From Aureobasidium sp. EXF-3400 (taxonomy: Eukaryota > Ascomycota > Dothideomycetes > Dothideales > Saccotheciaceae): a DNA stretch of 64,000 bases. A model generated the notes under the pieces. The model searched no databases and was not told the origin of the DNA. It saw only the letters and a program-made list of their open reading frames with translations. Positions 1 through 13,300 of the stretch are shown in pieces. Where the stretch lies: assembly GCA_024195585.1 (NCBI GenBank), contig SWBL01000177.1, positions 1 through 64,000 of the forward strand, read 5' to 3'. Every line of letters starts with the position of its first letter. The first letter of the stretch is position 1. A program made the position numbers and the translations under genes.

Positions 1-1223
1 AAGCAAGAAGTGGTGAATGAGAGCCTCCATGTTCTCCTTCATAGCAGCACGTGGAGGAGGGGCGGTCTTGTAGTCCTCAACCTTGATAGGACCAGGGGTG
101 ATCTTGTTCAAGCACTGGAAGATGATGCGCAGCGATTGGCGGAACTCCTCCATGCGGCAGAGGTAACGGTCGTAGCAGTCACCATTGACACCAACGGGCA
201 CATCGAACTCAACCTGGTCGTAAGCATCGTAGGGCTGGGACTTGCGGACATCCCATGGGACACCAGAACCACGAAGCATGACACCGGTGAAAGAGTAGTT
301 GAGAGCATCTGCGGCAGAAACAACACCGACACCCTGGGTACGGCCCTTCCAGATACGGTTGTCGGTCAAGAGCTCCTCGGTCTCGTCAATGCGGTCACCG
401 AACTGAGTGGCCCACTGGTAAATGTCGTCAAGGATACCAACGGGGAGATCCTGGGAAACACCACCGGGACGGACGTAAGCAGCGTGGAGACGGGCACCAG
501 AGACACGCTCGTAGAACTCCTGTGGCAAATGGTTAGTACATGCGCCGTGTTAGACTACGAATACGAACGCACCATAAGCTTCTCACGCTCCTCGAAACCC
601 CACAAGAAAGGAGTCAGAGCACCAACATCCATGGCGTGGGAGAGAATAGACATAAGGTGGTTCAGGATACGGGTGATTTCACCGAACATGGTACGGATCC
701 ACTTGGCACGCTCGGGAACCTCAATGTTGAGCAGCTTCTCAACAGCCAGAGAGAAACATTGCTCGTTGGTCATCATGGAGACGTAGTCAAGACGATCAAA
801 GTAGGGCAGGGCCTGGAGGTATGTCTTGTACTCGATCAACTTCTCGGTACCGCGGTGCAACAGACCAACGTGAGGGTCTGCGCGAACAATCTCTTCACCA
901 TTGAGCTCGAGAATCAAACGCAACACACCGTGAGCGGCGGGATGCTGGGGACCGAAGTTGACAGTGTAGTGGCGGATCTTGCGTTGGTTCGGGTCCTCGT
1001 CGGCATCGTTGGCCAAGTTGACGTTGGAGGTGTCAGCGTTCTGTGATCCAGGAACGAAGTTGGGGTCGACGGGGATCAGGCGAGTGGCATTGGGGTTATC
1101 GACGGGTGCGGCGAAGTGACGGGGGAGAGAGGTCGACAGCGAGCGGAAGGTGGTCGAGGGGCGAGGCAGAGCCGGGCGCTGGTAGAGTCGCCTGGATGCG
1201 ATACGAGCAAATGAAGCTGCCAT
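1..1223 (-). CDS. nuo-49: NADH:ubiquinone oxidoreductase 49 kDa subunit (complex I), 3' end cut by window
   Basis: Core peripheral-arm subunit of mitochondrial complex I (NDUFS2/NuoD family), which helps form the quinone-binding site at the matrix side of the inner membrane. Exons on the minus strand are 1223-573 and 519-1; the 53-nt intron (572-520) has a GTGCGT donor and CAG acceptor. The start at 1223 is chosen because an Arg/Ser-rich mitochondrial presequence follows it directly. Family motifs are clear: [14 protein letters not shown] near residue 90, HRGTEKLIE, the LDYVSMM segment, and after the intron [17 protein letters not shown] and [14 protein letters not shown]. About 390 residues are visible; the family is roughly 470, so about 80 C-terminal residues lie left of the window. 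It is divergent from RPC40 with 258 bp between start codons. Identification is secure; only the 3' end is missing. Confidence 0.96.
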
Positions 1224-1481
1224 TGTGTCGCAATTGAGAAGGCAGACGGGGAGAGGAGAGGGTGTCGAGCGGACGGTCGAGCTGAAGGCGAGTACTCGTA
1301 GGCGTAGAGCTGCGGGCAATCAACGACGCATCGACAGACTTTCCTTTGGTCATCACGTCTCCGCTCCACTCCGCTCCGCCATTCCGCTGACGCTTTGCTT
1401 GGCGGGCTTTCGCCGGCCGTGCTTCCAGAATTTCTTTGAGCTTGACTGACGCTGTTTAAGAAAAAGTCGAGTCAATCAATC
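1224..1481. promoter_or_regulatory. Shared divergent promoter, nuo-49 / RPC40
   Basis: 258 bp separate the two start codons, so both promoters and 5' leaders must fit here or overlap neighbouring transcripts. I see no clear TATA box. The right half carries pyrimidine-rich, CG-rich tracts. Co-regulation is an inference from spacing only. Confidence 0.5.
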
Positions 1482-2734
1482 ATGTCGGCCAGATCATTCA
1501 AACAGCCCTCGCAAGACGAGATCGAGAGACGAAGAGTACGCGATCCATCCTACATCAACTTCCCGCGACTAACTTCTGTGTAGCTCGTGGGCATCAACCC
1601 CGAGACCGTCTCAAATGTCGTCTCTACCGATTTTCCTGGCCACTACCCCGGCGAGGACAACTCGTGGAATCTCGACACCTTTAAGCAGGTACGCCATGCT
1701 CGTTTCACGCTCGATCGCAATCCTCTCTGACCACCTCCAAGAAGCTGCAAGTAAATTTCCACAAGAATGACCAGTACGACTCGGTCTTTTCGCTCATCGG
1801 CATCGATGCCTCTGTCGCAAACGCATACCGTCGTATCATGCTGTCAGAAATCCCTACCCTGGCCATCGAAGACGTCTTCGTTTACGACAACACTTCCATC
1901 ATCCAGGACGAGGTCCTCTGTCACCGTCTTGGTCTCATCCCTTTCACTGGCTCTCGCGAAGGTCTCCGCTGGATGCAGTGGTATAAGAAGGGCCCTCCCA
2001 AGGACGATCCGGCTCAGCAGCACATTTTCCAGCAATCTGGCGAAGTCATCGACCCTAGCGCCTCGGTCCCTCGCGACAACAACACCATCGTTCTCGAACT
2101 CAACGTGACTTGCGAATGGCGCCCTGAAGGCAAGGAACTTGCAAGACAGGGAGAGCGCGATCCCAACAAGCTCTACATCAACAGCTCCGTCTACGCCCAT
2201 CAATTCCAGTTCCACCCTCAAGGCCAGCAATCCGAATACTTCAGCGGCGGCGACGCCATCCGCCCCGTCAACCCAGACATCCTGATCGCAAAGCTCAGAC
2301 CTGGTCAAACCATTCACCTGCAATGTCACTGCATCAAGGGCATTGGAGCCGATCACGCAAAATTCTCCCCCGTCGCTACCGCTTCCTACCGTCTCCTGCC
2401 TTCCATCAACATCAAGGAGCCCATCCTCGGTGCAGACGCAAAGAAGTTCGCGCGCTGCTTCCCTCGCGGCGTTATTGCTTTGGAAGACGACCCGGCCACA
2501 GGCGAAAAGAAGGCTGTTGTTGCAGACCCAATGAAGGATACCGTTTCGCGAGAATGTCTTCGTCACGACGAATTCAAAGACAAGGTGCAACTCGGCCGTA
2601 TTCGCGATCACTTTATCTTCTCTGTTGAGAGCACTGGTCAGATCGACAGTGACGAGGTCTTCCTTGAGTCTGTCCGCGCACTCAAAATCAAGTGTGAACG
2701 CTTCAAGAGAAACCTGAACGACTTGATGAGGTAG
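1482..2734 (+). CDS. RPC40: DNA-directed RNA polymerases I and III subunit RPAC1 (AC40)
   Basis: Alpha-like assembly subunit shared by RNA polymerases I and III, pairing with AC19. Three exons: 1482-1535, 1584-1688 and 1742-2734, giving 383 aa, slightly longer than yeast AC40 (335 aa) because of an N-terminal extension. Intron 1 has a GTACGC donor and a CTAAC branch site before TAG. Intron 2 has a GTACGC donor; its acceptor could be 1741 or 1744, both keeping frame and differing by one Lys. Recognisable RpoA/D features are NAYRRIMLSEIPTLAIEDVF, IQDEVLCHRLGLIP, AKLRPGQTIHLQCHCIKGIG followed by DHAKFSPVATASYRLLP, and FIFSVESTGQ near the C-terminus. The start at 1482 lies 5' of two short coding exons whose frames join correctly. 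Identification is secure. Confidence 0.96.
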
Positions 2735-3997
2735 CCTGAGTGCTAGCTTCGAAGGGAAAAGGCGTTAATGGGTCTGTATAAAGAATGGGGTTGGTGTTCG
2801 ATTTGCCTGGTTTTGCGCGCATAGCATTGGCGTTTTCATTCTGAGTGATGTAGATTCACGCGGGTTCAAAATATCCTTGGGTGGTGGAAAGAACTTTTAG
2901 AAGGATGTATTACAATCATCTTGATTTGTTGCTCTCTACTTGGGACGATTATTCTATCCGTTCAGGATTGTCGATGTGATGCAAGTATGTTTTGACCAGT
3001 TCCTGTTGAGATTAGGTAGTCAATACTGTTTTCACTTCATGTCTCTGCAGTGACCCTGTCGTCCTAGTCAGGTCTTGATATACCACATTAACCAGGTTAT
3101 AGACAAGTTTGAGACCATCAGAATTTCCTAGTCAGGCATTGTCCCATCTGTGACAGTAGTTTGATAGTGGCAGACCCCGTGATGATGCGTTTATTGACGC
3201 ATGAGAGGAAGGACGGAGATGTAGTCGAAACGATGGTGAAGAAGAGGTACCTCGTGATGTCGATCAATGGGTAAGACCATACGAGATGTCGAGATAGACT
3301 TTTCTTGATATCCAAACATATGTAAAGCATGTATCGTACAGTGACTGCATAGATAACATGTGCTATCAGAGATTTGTTATGAAGATACCCCTCCTGTCAT
3401 GGCTGCGGAGAGAGGCTGAGAGACGAGAATGGCATGCATCCGACCGTTGAGCCGGCCGTAGTCCATGATAACAATAGCATGAGGGTTGCGACAATGAGAA
3501 ACAGCACGTGCAGTATCAACTATCAGTTTATCAGCGTATATACTGTCTCACGATACGACAGACAGTTCTATCCTGTCTGAAGCACCTGAACCTGTCTCGT
3601 CAGGCAGCTGCGAAGGAGATTGAAAGTGCTTTTTCTTCAAATCAGGTCTCTCTTGACTGTCCCGGCCAAAGCGTCCCCGGACAACGACGCTAAGGCTGCG
3701 CGTGCATGTTGCAGTAAACACCGCACACAACAACTGCGACCTGATCTCATCTCCATCACACCCAGCGACCCCTCAGCGACACCCAGCGACCGACACGACA
3801 ACACCCGAGACAGCGCCGCGACTCTTGTCATAACATTCTTACACCGCCCATCACAACTCACCGACGCCCTGACTGCTGCCCCGCCTCCCAACGAGTCTGG
3901 TTTGCGCAAAGTCTCGACATACAGCAATCATTGCCCCTCATCGCTAAACACCCGGACATGACATCTTGATTTGCTCTCCACAATAAGCGCCAGCATT
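2735..3997. other. Intergenic, RPC40 3' flank and nudE leader
   Basis: No gene is supported. The first few hundred bases are the RPC40 3' flank. From about 3720 to 3997 the sequence is C-rich and purine-poor, as in fungal 5' leaders, with a small direct repeat of a CACCCAGCGAC unit near 3760-3795. Open frames are short and lack conserved motifs. Confidence 0.6.
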
Positions 3998-5829
3998 ATG
4001 AGCAACCCACCTTCCTCACCCTTTCGCCACGGCACCACCGTCGAACAAGAACTTGCATATTACAAGGCACAATACGAGCAACTGGAAGTCGAGTTACAGG
4101 AGTTCCAGCAATCTAGTAGAGAGCTAGAGGCTGAGCTTGAGAAAGATGTCGAGGCATCCGAAAAGAGAGAGCGAAAGCTGAAAGAACGGGTCGAGAGTTT
4201 AGGCTTCGAGGTCGAAGAATGGAAGGTGCGATTGCCTGTCTCCAGCTCTCCACGTAAGTCTATGCTGACTGAATGGTACAGACAAAGTACAAGCAGTCCA
4301 AAGCCGAGGCGAATGCGGCGCAAACTACGCTACAGAAAGAGATCACAACCATGCGCGAGACCAATCGGACACTACAGCTGAAACTTAGAGACATCGAAGT
4401 GGATAACGACGACTACGAGCGCCAGGCTCGCAACACAACATCATCGCTCGAAGAACTTGAATCGAAATACAATGTCGCAATCGAGAGAGGCGTCCTTTTG
4501 GAAGAGGAAATGCGCGCTGGCGAGCAGGAGCGAGAAGACTTGCGCATTCAAACACAAAGACTGCGTGATGAGTTGTCGGACCTTCGTATCGAGGCAGATA
4601 TCACTCGTGAGAAATTGCGCCTCTCCGAATCAGGAGCCCGTCGTTACCGCGACCTAACCCCTGTACGACGTCCATCTGGACTGATCGCTCGCTCACCAAC
4701 TTCATCGCGTACCGCTGCCTCGTCACCTACCGTTTCCACTCCTCCGCCGGTCAGGTCCGAAATATCCACACTCTCAGACACTCCTACACCACCATCTCCA
4801 CCGCTCTCAGATGCATCTGGAAATCCAGTGTCCAAGATGCTTCCTCCACCAAAGAAGAACCCGCTCGTACAAGAATCGACTTCGACTCCTCGAGCCAATC
4901 TCAACGTCAATACCCTCAAGCCTGCACGCCATTCGCGCGGTCCATCGTATGCGACTACCACAACTCCTTCAGGAAAACGACGCACGACTCTTCAGTCACG
5001 ACCTAGTGTTGGATCAGAAGGCGTGCCGAGATCGAGTTCGTTGTATCAGATTAAGGGCTTGATTGGCAGAATGCAGAAGATCGAGGAAAGAGTACATTCG
5101 GTACGTTCCAAACTGCCGCCTCCAAGCGCAAATACTCCGAGAGGAGCAGTCACACCGAAAGGATCACCACGGATCGGCGCGCTCACCGGCGGCTCGTTCA
5201 TGTCCAACAGTGTTACTGTTAGAAACAGGAACAAGCGCACAAGCAACAGCACAAGCTCATCCACAAGGCAAGAAGATAGCAATTTACCGCCACCCACACC
5301 GAGATCGACGAGCTCGAGTCTGCACGTTAAAACATTGTCGTTCGGCGGTCAACGACCACATCCACTGGAAAGATCCAGTACATCCATAACATCAACCTCT
5401 ACAGCCACCAGAGAGTCTAATCGCCCAAGCAGCCGGGCCAACAACGTGGCGGAGACAGGCTCGTTCGCTCGGCCACCATCGCGATCAAGTAACGTACCAT
5501 ACGGTCAATCGCACACTACAGTCCTCCCTTCAAGGCCTCGCACTTCAATGGGAGGGACTTTCGCATCATCACAGCGCAACCGCGTGCACCGTCAGTCCAA
5601 CAGCCTATCCGATGCAAAAGATACCGAAGAGGTAGCCACACCCACGATCAAGAGGACAGTAACAGCAATTGGCGGGAGCGGGATTCCCACACCAGGTTTG
5701 AAACGGCAAAGTGGAGGTGGGTTCGGAAATAGCGTGTCTGGCCGCCGGTCAAGCCTTGCACCCAGTCAGCAATCGCAATATTCTGACAAGTCGTCTCGCA
5801 AGCTGAGTGACCTGGGGGAAACATTCTAG
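3998..5829 (+). CDS. nudE: NudE-type nuclear distribution protein (dynein/LIS1 regulator)
   Basis: Coiled-coil adaptor that in filamentous fungi links LIS1 (NudF) to cytoplasmic dynein for nuclear migration. Two exons, 3998-4225 and 4282-5829, give 591 aa. The 56-nt intron uses a GTGCGA donor after EEWK and a TACAG acceptor, rebuilding the NudE core EEWKTKYKQSKAEANAAQ. A GTAAGT at 4254 inside this intron is a tempting alternative donor but would break that core. Residues about 15-190 are charged heptad-type coiled coil with segments such as LQKEITTMRETNRTLQLKL. From about 195 to the end the protein is Ser/Thr/Pro/Arg-rich and probably disordered, as in other fungal NudE proteins. The start at 3998 is the first ATG in frame. 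The N-terminal half identifies the family; the tail gives no functional motif. Confidence 0.92.
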
Positions 5830-7332
5830 TCATGATTACGAAGTTGGTTCTTTTCTCTTTTTTATGCTGCACGGTGTTGGAGGTGTCAGAGAGGCTCGAT
5901 ATTTTATTGCTGTACATGTCGCTGCATACTGTCGATACGGTTTCGATTCCGAATTAGAAACTTGCATGAGTTTATGGACCCAATCCAGTCGCTTCGCGAG
6001 ATAGTGGTGAGAAATTCTCCGAAACATGCGATCCCGAAATATCCTTTACCGTATTTGCAAGTGAGAATCGAAATCATATCGAGTAAAAGCTCCGAAGCCC
6101 GCCAAGACTAATGGTCGTAGAGTGGCACAACATCTAGATGACGAGCCACGTACCACGACCGGCAGTGCTGACCAAGAGATCAGTACACTCTGAGAATCAT
6201 AGACGGCACTAGACCGAACTCTTAACATGGTAAATGGCTCACCTTCAAGCGAGACAAGGAGATGAGCAAAAGAAGGTCGACATCTTTGATGGAATGTTCG
6301 GCTCTCCACGAGAGATTCTCGGACCCCGATGAGCGTCGGTCGGGAATGGCACAGAGATCAAGCCAAAATTCTCCGTACCTGCGGTAAATTGGTGCTAAAA
6401 TTGATAACCCGCACACTACTTTGGCGCTACTGTGAGCTTGTAGTTGGGGCTTATGTGAACATGCTACCATCAAGCGTGAAGCAAAGAATGTCTGAGATGT
6501 CGTATTGGTGCGAACAGGGGGTGAGAAACAGCTGTCTCTGACTGCTGTGAGGATCATCAGAGATAACAGACCAAGCTTTGTGTGCCTCTTTCATTGGGAT
6601 GCAGGTTGTCTGCGCTGGGCCGTTGAGTTGTTGATAGGTCGGCTGAGGATCGATAATGTTGTCCCCAGGCATGCAGTCCGAGAGCTCAACACATGCACCG
6701 TCTGCGTGTCATCAACGAATACCTCTTTGAGAGAACGAGAGGCGTGCGGGCGGCCCCGTACTCTTGTGTTGCCGGGAGCAAGCATGGAGCTCCGGACAAA
6801 GATGGTGAGCTAGCGCTTGTTGGCACAGCTCAACTGGCCGCCCCCTCGTGCCGAAGGCGTAGCATAGATAGGTAGCAAGGGTATCACACCATGTACAAGT
6901 AGAGAAGCACTCGCTCTGTCTCAGCAGACCGACCTTTCGAACTCCCCTTTCCTCCTTCGCCGCTCCGTCGCCTTTCCGTCGCTGGTCGAACTACCGTGGA
7001 ACCAATTTCCCAGCAGGTCCAGACTAGCTTCTTTTCAGTTCTATGAGAGACGCATAGACTCGGACAATTGCTAATACCAGCCCCAACACACGATTGACGC
7101 ACCAACACCCCGACGAGGTATTTGAGGACGGCAAGCCGCTGATCGCCATTCACGCGACCAGTTCCTTCTTTTTTGCTCTTTTTGTTTCTTGATACCCAAA
7201 GGTCGGAGTTCTTTGCTCAGAACAACTGGCCTCCGAGTACCGAGTAGCTCACAGCACCGGGCCGGCATTAGCTTCTTCTTTCTCCGCACTCTCGGTCCCT
7301 CGTTTTCAAAGTTCCACAGTTCAGATCCGTGA
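5830..7332. other. Intergenic, nudE 3' flank and ACC1 promoter/leader
   Basis: About 1.5 kb without a supportable gene. Open frames are short (111 codons or fewer) and overlap on both strands. From about 6920 to 7300 there are pyrimidine-rich tracts typical of a long fungal 5' leader, consistent with ACC1 having an extended, possibly intron-containing, 5' UTR. I could not place a transcription start. Confidence 0.55.
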
Positions 7333-10300
7333 ATGGGCCTTCCTACCACAACCATGGCGGACGCAGTGGGAGGAGCGCCAGCGGTCAATGGCAACATGAA
7401 CGGCCAAACAAGTTCCTACGCCTCAAAGTTCAACTTGGCTTCACACTTCATTGGCGGCAATGAGCTCAGCCAGGCTCCCCCTTCATCAGTCAAGGATTTT
7501 GTCGCTGCAAACGACGGACACACGGTCATCACCAATGTAAGTGACAGACTCCTCCAGGGCCCTCCAAAGACCTACAGAAGCCTCCAGAGGCCTCAACTGA
7601 AGCTCCAACGCATGCTGACGAGCTGCCTGTAGGTCCTGATTGCAAACAACGGTATCGCCGCCGTCAAGGAGATCAGATCCGTCCGTAGATGGGCGTACGA
7701 GACCTTTGGCGATGAGCGTGCCATCCAATTCACCGTCATGGCCACCCCTGAGGACTTGGCTGCCAACGCCGACTACATCAGAATGGCAGACAAGTACGTC
7801 GAGGTATGTAACGCCCCAAGACTCGAGCTCTCGGACCTGCGGAGTGGCGTGCTGACATTGGCTCACAGGTGCCTGGTGGTACCAACAACAACAACTACGC
7901 CAACGTCGAGCTTATTGTCGATGTTGCTGAGCGTATGGGCGTTCATGCCGTTTGGGCTGGATGGTGAGTATCCCTGTGCCAATTTTCACCTGACCGAGCC
8001 ATAGCTGACACACGACCAGGGGTCACGCCTCAGAAAACCCCAAGCTGCCCGAATCGCTCGCCGCATCGCCCCACAAGATTGTCTTCATCGGTCCTCCTGG
8101 CTCTGCCATGAGATCGCTCGGTGACAAGATTTCCTCGACCATTGTCGCACAACACGCTGGTGTACCCTGTATTCCATGGTCAGGAGAGGGTGTCGACCAG
8201 GTCGAGGTCGACGACAACAACATTGTCACCGTCAGAGATGATATCTATGACAAGGGTTGCGTGCACTCTGCCGAGGAGGGTCTTGTCGCAGCTAAGAAGA
8301 TTGGCTTCCCCGTCATGGTCAAGGCCTCCGAGGGTGGTGGTGGCAAAGGTATCCGCAAGGTCGACAACGAGGAGGAGTTCCCTGCCATGTACAAGGCTGC
8401 TGCCAGCGAAATCCCCGGCTCGCCCATCTTCATCATGAAGCTTGCCGGCAACGCCAAACATTTGGAAGTCCAGCTGTTGGCTGATCAGTATGGCAACAAC
8501 ATCTCGCTGTTCGGTCGTGACTGTTCAGTACAGCGTAGACACCAAAAGATTATTGAGGAGGCTCCCGTCACCATTGCCAGCTCAAAGACTTTCCAGCAAA
8601 TGGAGAAGGCTGCTGTCTCGCTGGGTCGTCTGGTCGGCTACGTATCTGCCGGTACTGTCGAGTACCTTTACTCGCACTCTGACGACAAGTTCTACTTCCT
8701 CGAGTTGAACCCTCGTCTTCAGGTCGAGCATCCTACCACTGAGATGGTTTCGGGCGTCAACCTTCCCGCCGCTCAGCTGCAAATTGCCATGGGTCTTCCT
8801 CTGCACCGCATTCGCGACATCCGTCTTCTCTACGGTGTTGACCCCCACACCTCTACCGAGATCGACTTCGACTTCTCCAAGGAGGGCAGCACCCTCAACC
8901 AGCGCAGACCTCAGCCCAAGGGCCACACCACTGCCTGCCGTATCACCTCCGAGGACCCTGGTGAGGGTTTCAAGCCTTCCAGCGGTACCATGCACGAGCT
9001 GAACTTCAGATCCAGCGCAAACGTCTGGGGTTACTTCTCAGTCGGTGCTGCTTCATCTATCCACAGTTTCTCCGATTCGCAGTTCGGTCACATCTTCGCC
9101 TACGGTGAGAACAGACAGGCTTCGCGTAAGCAGATGGTTGTTGCTCTCAAGGAATTGAGCATTCGTGGTGATTTCAGAACCACCGTTGAGTACCTTATCA
9201 AGCTGCTCGAGACCCCTGCCTTCGAGGACAACACCATCACCACTGGATGGCTCGACGAGCTGATCTCCAAGAAGCTCACCGCCGAGCGTCCTGACCCCAT
9301 CTTGGCTGTCATCTGCGGTGCCGTCACCAAGGCCCACATTGCCAGCGACATCTGCACAACTGAGTACCGTGTCAGCTTAGAGAAGGGTCAAGTTCCTTCC
9401 AAGGACGTCCTCAAGACTGTCTTCCCTATCGACTTCATCTACGACGGTTCGCGTTACAAGTTCACTGTCACCCGCTCCGGCCTGGACAGTTACACACTCT
9501 TCATCAACGGCTCGAGATGTTCCGTTGGTGTGAGACCTCTTTCTGACGGCGGTCTTCTCATCCTGCTCAACGGTCGCAGTCACAACGCCTACTGGAAGGA
9601 GGAGGTTGGTGCCACTCGTCTCAGTGTCGATGGCAAGACCTGCCTGCTCGAGCAGGAGAACGACCCTACTCAGCTCAGAACCCCCTCTCCTGGTAAGCTC
9701 GTCAAGTTCACCATCCAGAACGGCGAGCACGTCAAGAAGGGTCAGGCCTTTGCTGAGGTCGAAGTCATGAAGATGTACATGCCTCTGATTGCCCAGGAGG
9801 ATGGTATTGTCAACCTCATCAAGCAGCCCGGAGCCACCCTCGAGGCTGGAGATATCCTTGGTATACTCGCTCTCGATGACCCATCCAGAGTCAAGTCGGC
9901 CCAGCCTTTCCTTGGTCAACTTCCTGAGATGGGCCCTCCCCAGGTCTTGGGTAACAAGGCTCCTCAGCGCTTCGCCTTCCTTCACAACATCCTCCAGAGC
10001 ATCATGCAAGGTTTCGACAACTCAGTCATCATGCAGGACACCCTCAAGGAGCTTGTCGAGGTTCTTCGCAACCCCGAGCTGCCATATGGCGAGTGGAACG
10101 CTCAAGCATCTGCTCTCCACTCTCGTATGCCTCAGAAGCTTGATGCTCAGCTGGAACAGATTGTTGAGCGTGCCCACAGCCGCGGCTCTGAGTTCCCCAG
10201 CAAGCAGCTTCAGAAGGCTTTCGTTCGCTTCCTCGAGGAGAATGTTGCTCCCAGTGATGTTGATACTCTGCGCGCTGCTCTGGGTCCCATCCTTGAGGTT

Positions 10301-13300
10301 ATGACCAAGTTCAACGACGGTCTCAAGGGTTACGAGTTCGCTGTCATGTCTTCTCTCTTCCAGCAATATTACGAGGTTGAGAGCCTTTTCGCTGCCAGAC
10401 AGAACCGTGACGAGGAGGTCATCCTTACTCTCAGAGACCAGAACAAGGACAACTTGATCAAGGTCGTTCACACTGCTCTGTCGCACACTCGTGTCAGCTC
10501 AAAGAACAACCTTATCATCGCAATCCTTGACTACTACCGCCCCAACAAGCCTGGTGCTGGCAGTGTCGCTAAGTATCTGCGTTCGTCCCTTCGCCTGCTT
10601 GCCGAGCTCGAGTCCAGACAGACCGCCAAGGTCTCCTTGAAGGCTCGTGAGCTGCTCATCCAGTGCGCCATGCCCTCGCTCGAGGAGCGTACATCTCAGA
10701 TGGAGCACATCCTCCGTTCCTCTGTCCTCGAGTCTCGCTACGGTGAGGCTGGTTGGGACCACCGCGAGCCCAGCTTCGAGATCATCAAGGAGGTCGTTGA
10801 CTCAAAGTACACCGTGTTCGATGTGCTTTCGCAGTTCTTCGTCCACCCCGACCCTTGGGTCTCGTTGGCCGCTCTCGAGGTCTACACTCGTCGCGCCTAC
10901 CGCGCCTACCAACTCAAGACCATCGAGTACGTTACCGAGAACGACACTCCTTACATTCTGGCCTGGGACTTCGCTCTTCGCAAGGTCGGCCAGTCTGAGT
11001 TCGGTCTGCCCATTGAGTCATCACACCCCTCCACCCCTGGCACTCCTGCCGGGCCTGAGGGCTTCAGCCGTGTGCACTCTATCAGCGACATGAGCTACCT
11101 CAACGCCCGTACTAAGAACGAGCCCACCCGCAAGGGTGCAGTCATCCCCGTCCAGTACATTGATGAGATCGAGGAGTACCTGTCCAAGGCATTGGAGGTC
11201 TTCCCTCTTGCTGGTAGCCACGGTGGCAAGCAGCGTGGTGCCTCCAACGCTGGCTTGATGGCCGACCTGTCTAGACAGCGCATGCCTACTGCCCCCAAGC
11301 TTGACTCCACTGACGAGCTCACTGCAGTCTGCAATGTTGCTGTCAAGGATGCTGAGTCTCTTGATGACCCCGAGATCCTCGCCCGTCTCGTCCCCATCGT
11401 CAACGAGTACAAGGAGGAGCTTCTCGCACGCCGCGTTCGTCGCTTGACATTCATCTGTGGTCACAAGGATGGCACCTACCCTGGATACTACACTTTCCGT
11501 GGTCCCGCCTACGAGGAAGACTCTAGCATTCGTCACATCGAGCCTGCTCTTGCCTTCCAGCTTGAGCTCGGACGTTTGTCCAAGTTCAACATCAAGCCTG
11601 TGTTCACTGAGAACCGCAACATCCACATCTACGAGGCCATCGGTAAGGGTGTTGAGAACGATAAGCGTTACTTCACTCGCGCTGTCGTCCGTCCCGGTCG
11701 TGTTCGCGACGACATCTCGACTGTTGAGTACATGATCTCCGAAGCTGACAGACTCATGACCGACATTCTTGATGCTCTGGAGATCATTGGCAACAACAAC
11801 TCTGACTTGAACCACATCTTCATCAACTTCTCTCCTGTCTTCCCTCTTACACCCACGGAGGTCGAGGAGGCTCTTGCTGGATTCCTTGACAGATTCGGTC
11901 GTCGTGCTTGGCGCCTCCGCGTTACTGGTGTTGAGGTTCGCATCATCTGCACCGACCCCAACACTGGCGAGGCCTACCCTGTCCGTGTTCTGATCAACAA
12001 CACCTCTGGATACATTATCCAGGTTGAGTTGTACGCCGAGCGCAAGTCTGAGAAGGGCAATGATTGGTACTTCCAGAGCATTGGTGGCAGCACCAAGATT
12101 GGTTCCATGCACCTGCGTCCCGTGTCGACCCCCTACACTACCAAGGGTGCTCTCCAGCCCAAGCGTTACAAGGCTCACATCATGGGCACTCAGTACGTTT
12201 ACGATTTCCCCGAGCTTTTCAGACAAGCCATCGAGAACAGCTGGAACCAGGTCACTGCTGCCCACCCCGGTCTCAAGGATAAGCAGCCTATCTCTGGCGA
12301 GTGCATTGAGTACAACGAGCTTGTTCTTGATGACTCGGACAACCTGGCTGAGGTCAACCGCGACCCTGGTACCAACACCATTGGTATGGTCGCATGGCTC
12401 ATCACCGCCAAGACTCCTGAGTACCCTCGCGGCAGACGCTTCATCATCATCGCCAACGACATCACCTTCAAGATCGGTTCATTCGGTCCTGCAGAAGATA
12501 GATTCTTCCACAAGTGTACTGAGCTGGCCAGAAAGCTCGGCATTCCCAGAATCTACCTGTCTGCCAACTCCGGTGCCCGCATCGGTATGGCCGAGGAGCT
12601 CATCCCCCACTTCTCCGTTGCATGGAAGGACGCTGCCAGACCTGAGGCTGGCTTCGACTACCTCTACCTGACCCCTGAGAAGAAGGCTCGCTTCGAGGAT
12701 GGTGAGCTCAAGCACGTCATCACCAAGGAGACCACTGTCAACGGCGAGGTCAGACACGTCATTACCACCATCGTTGGTGCTGAGGATGGTCTCGGTGTTG
12801 AATGTTTGAAGGGCTCTGGTCTCATCGCTGGTGAGACATCAAGAGCTTACGAGGACATCTTCACCATCACCCTCGTTACTTGCCGTTCCGTTGGTATTGG
12901 TGCCTACCTCGTCCGTCTCGGTCAGCGTGCCATCCAGATTGAGGGTCAACCCATCATCCTCACTGGTGCTCCTGCCATCAACAAGCTTCTGGGTCGTGAG
13001 GTCTACACTTCCAACTTGCAGCTTGGTGGTACCCAGATCATGTACAAGAACGGTGTTTCTCACATGACTGCTGGTGATGACTTCGAGGGTGTCTCGAAGA
13101 TTGTCAAGTGGATGTCTTTCATCCCTGACAAGAAGAACAACCCCATCCCTATCTCGCCCTCGACCGACTCTTGGGACCGTGACATCACCTACTTCCCTCC
13201 CCAGAAGCAGCCCTACGATGTCAGATGGCTTATTCACGGTAAGCAGGATGACGATGGTTTTGCCTCTGGTCTGTTCGACAAGGGCTCCTTCGAGGAGGCT

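Noticed and set aside
1844..2611. 255-codon open frame antisense to RPC40
   Set aside because: Opposite a well-conserved coding exon, without independent gene signals.
4226..4281. Alternative GTAAGT donor at 4254 in the nudE intron
   Set aside because: Using it would insert residues and shift the frame of the conserved EEWK-TKYKQ junction; the GTGCGA donor at 4226 keeps it.
11021..12265. 414-codon open frame antisense to ACC1
   Set aside because: Shadow of strongly biased codon use in ACC1. The translated protein has no motif, and ACC1 is unambiguous on the other strand.
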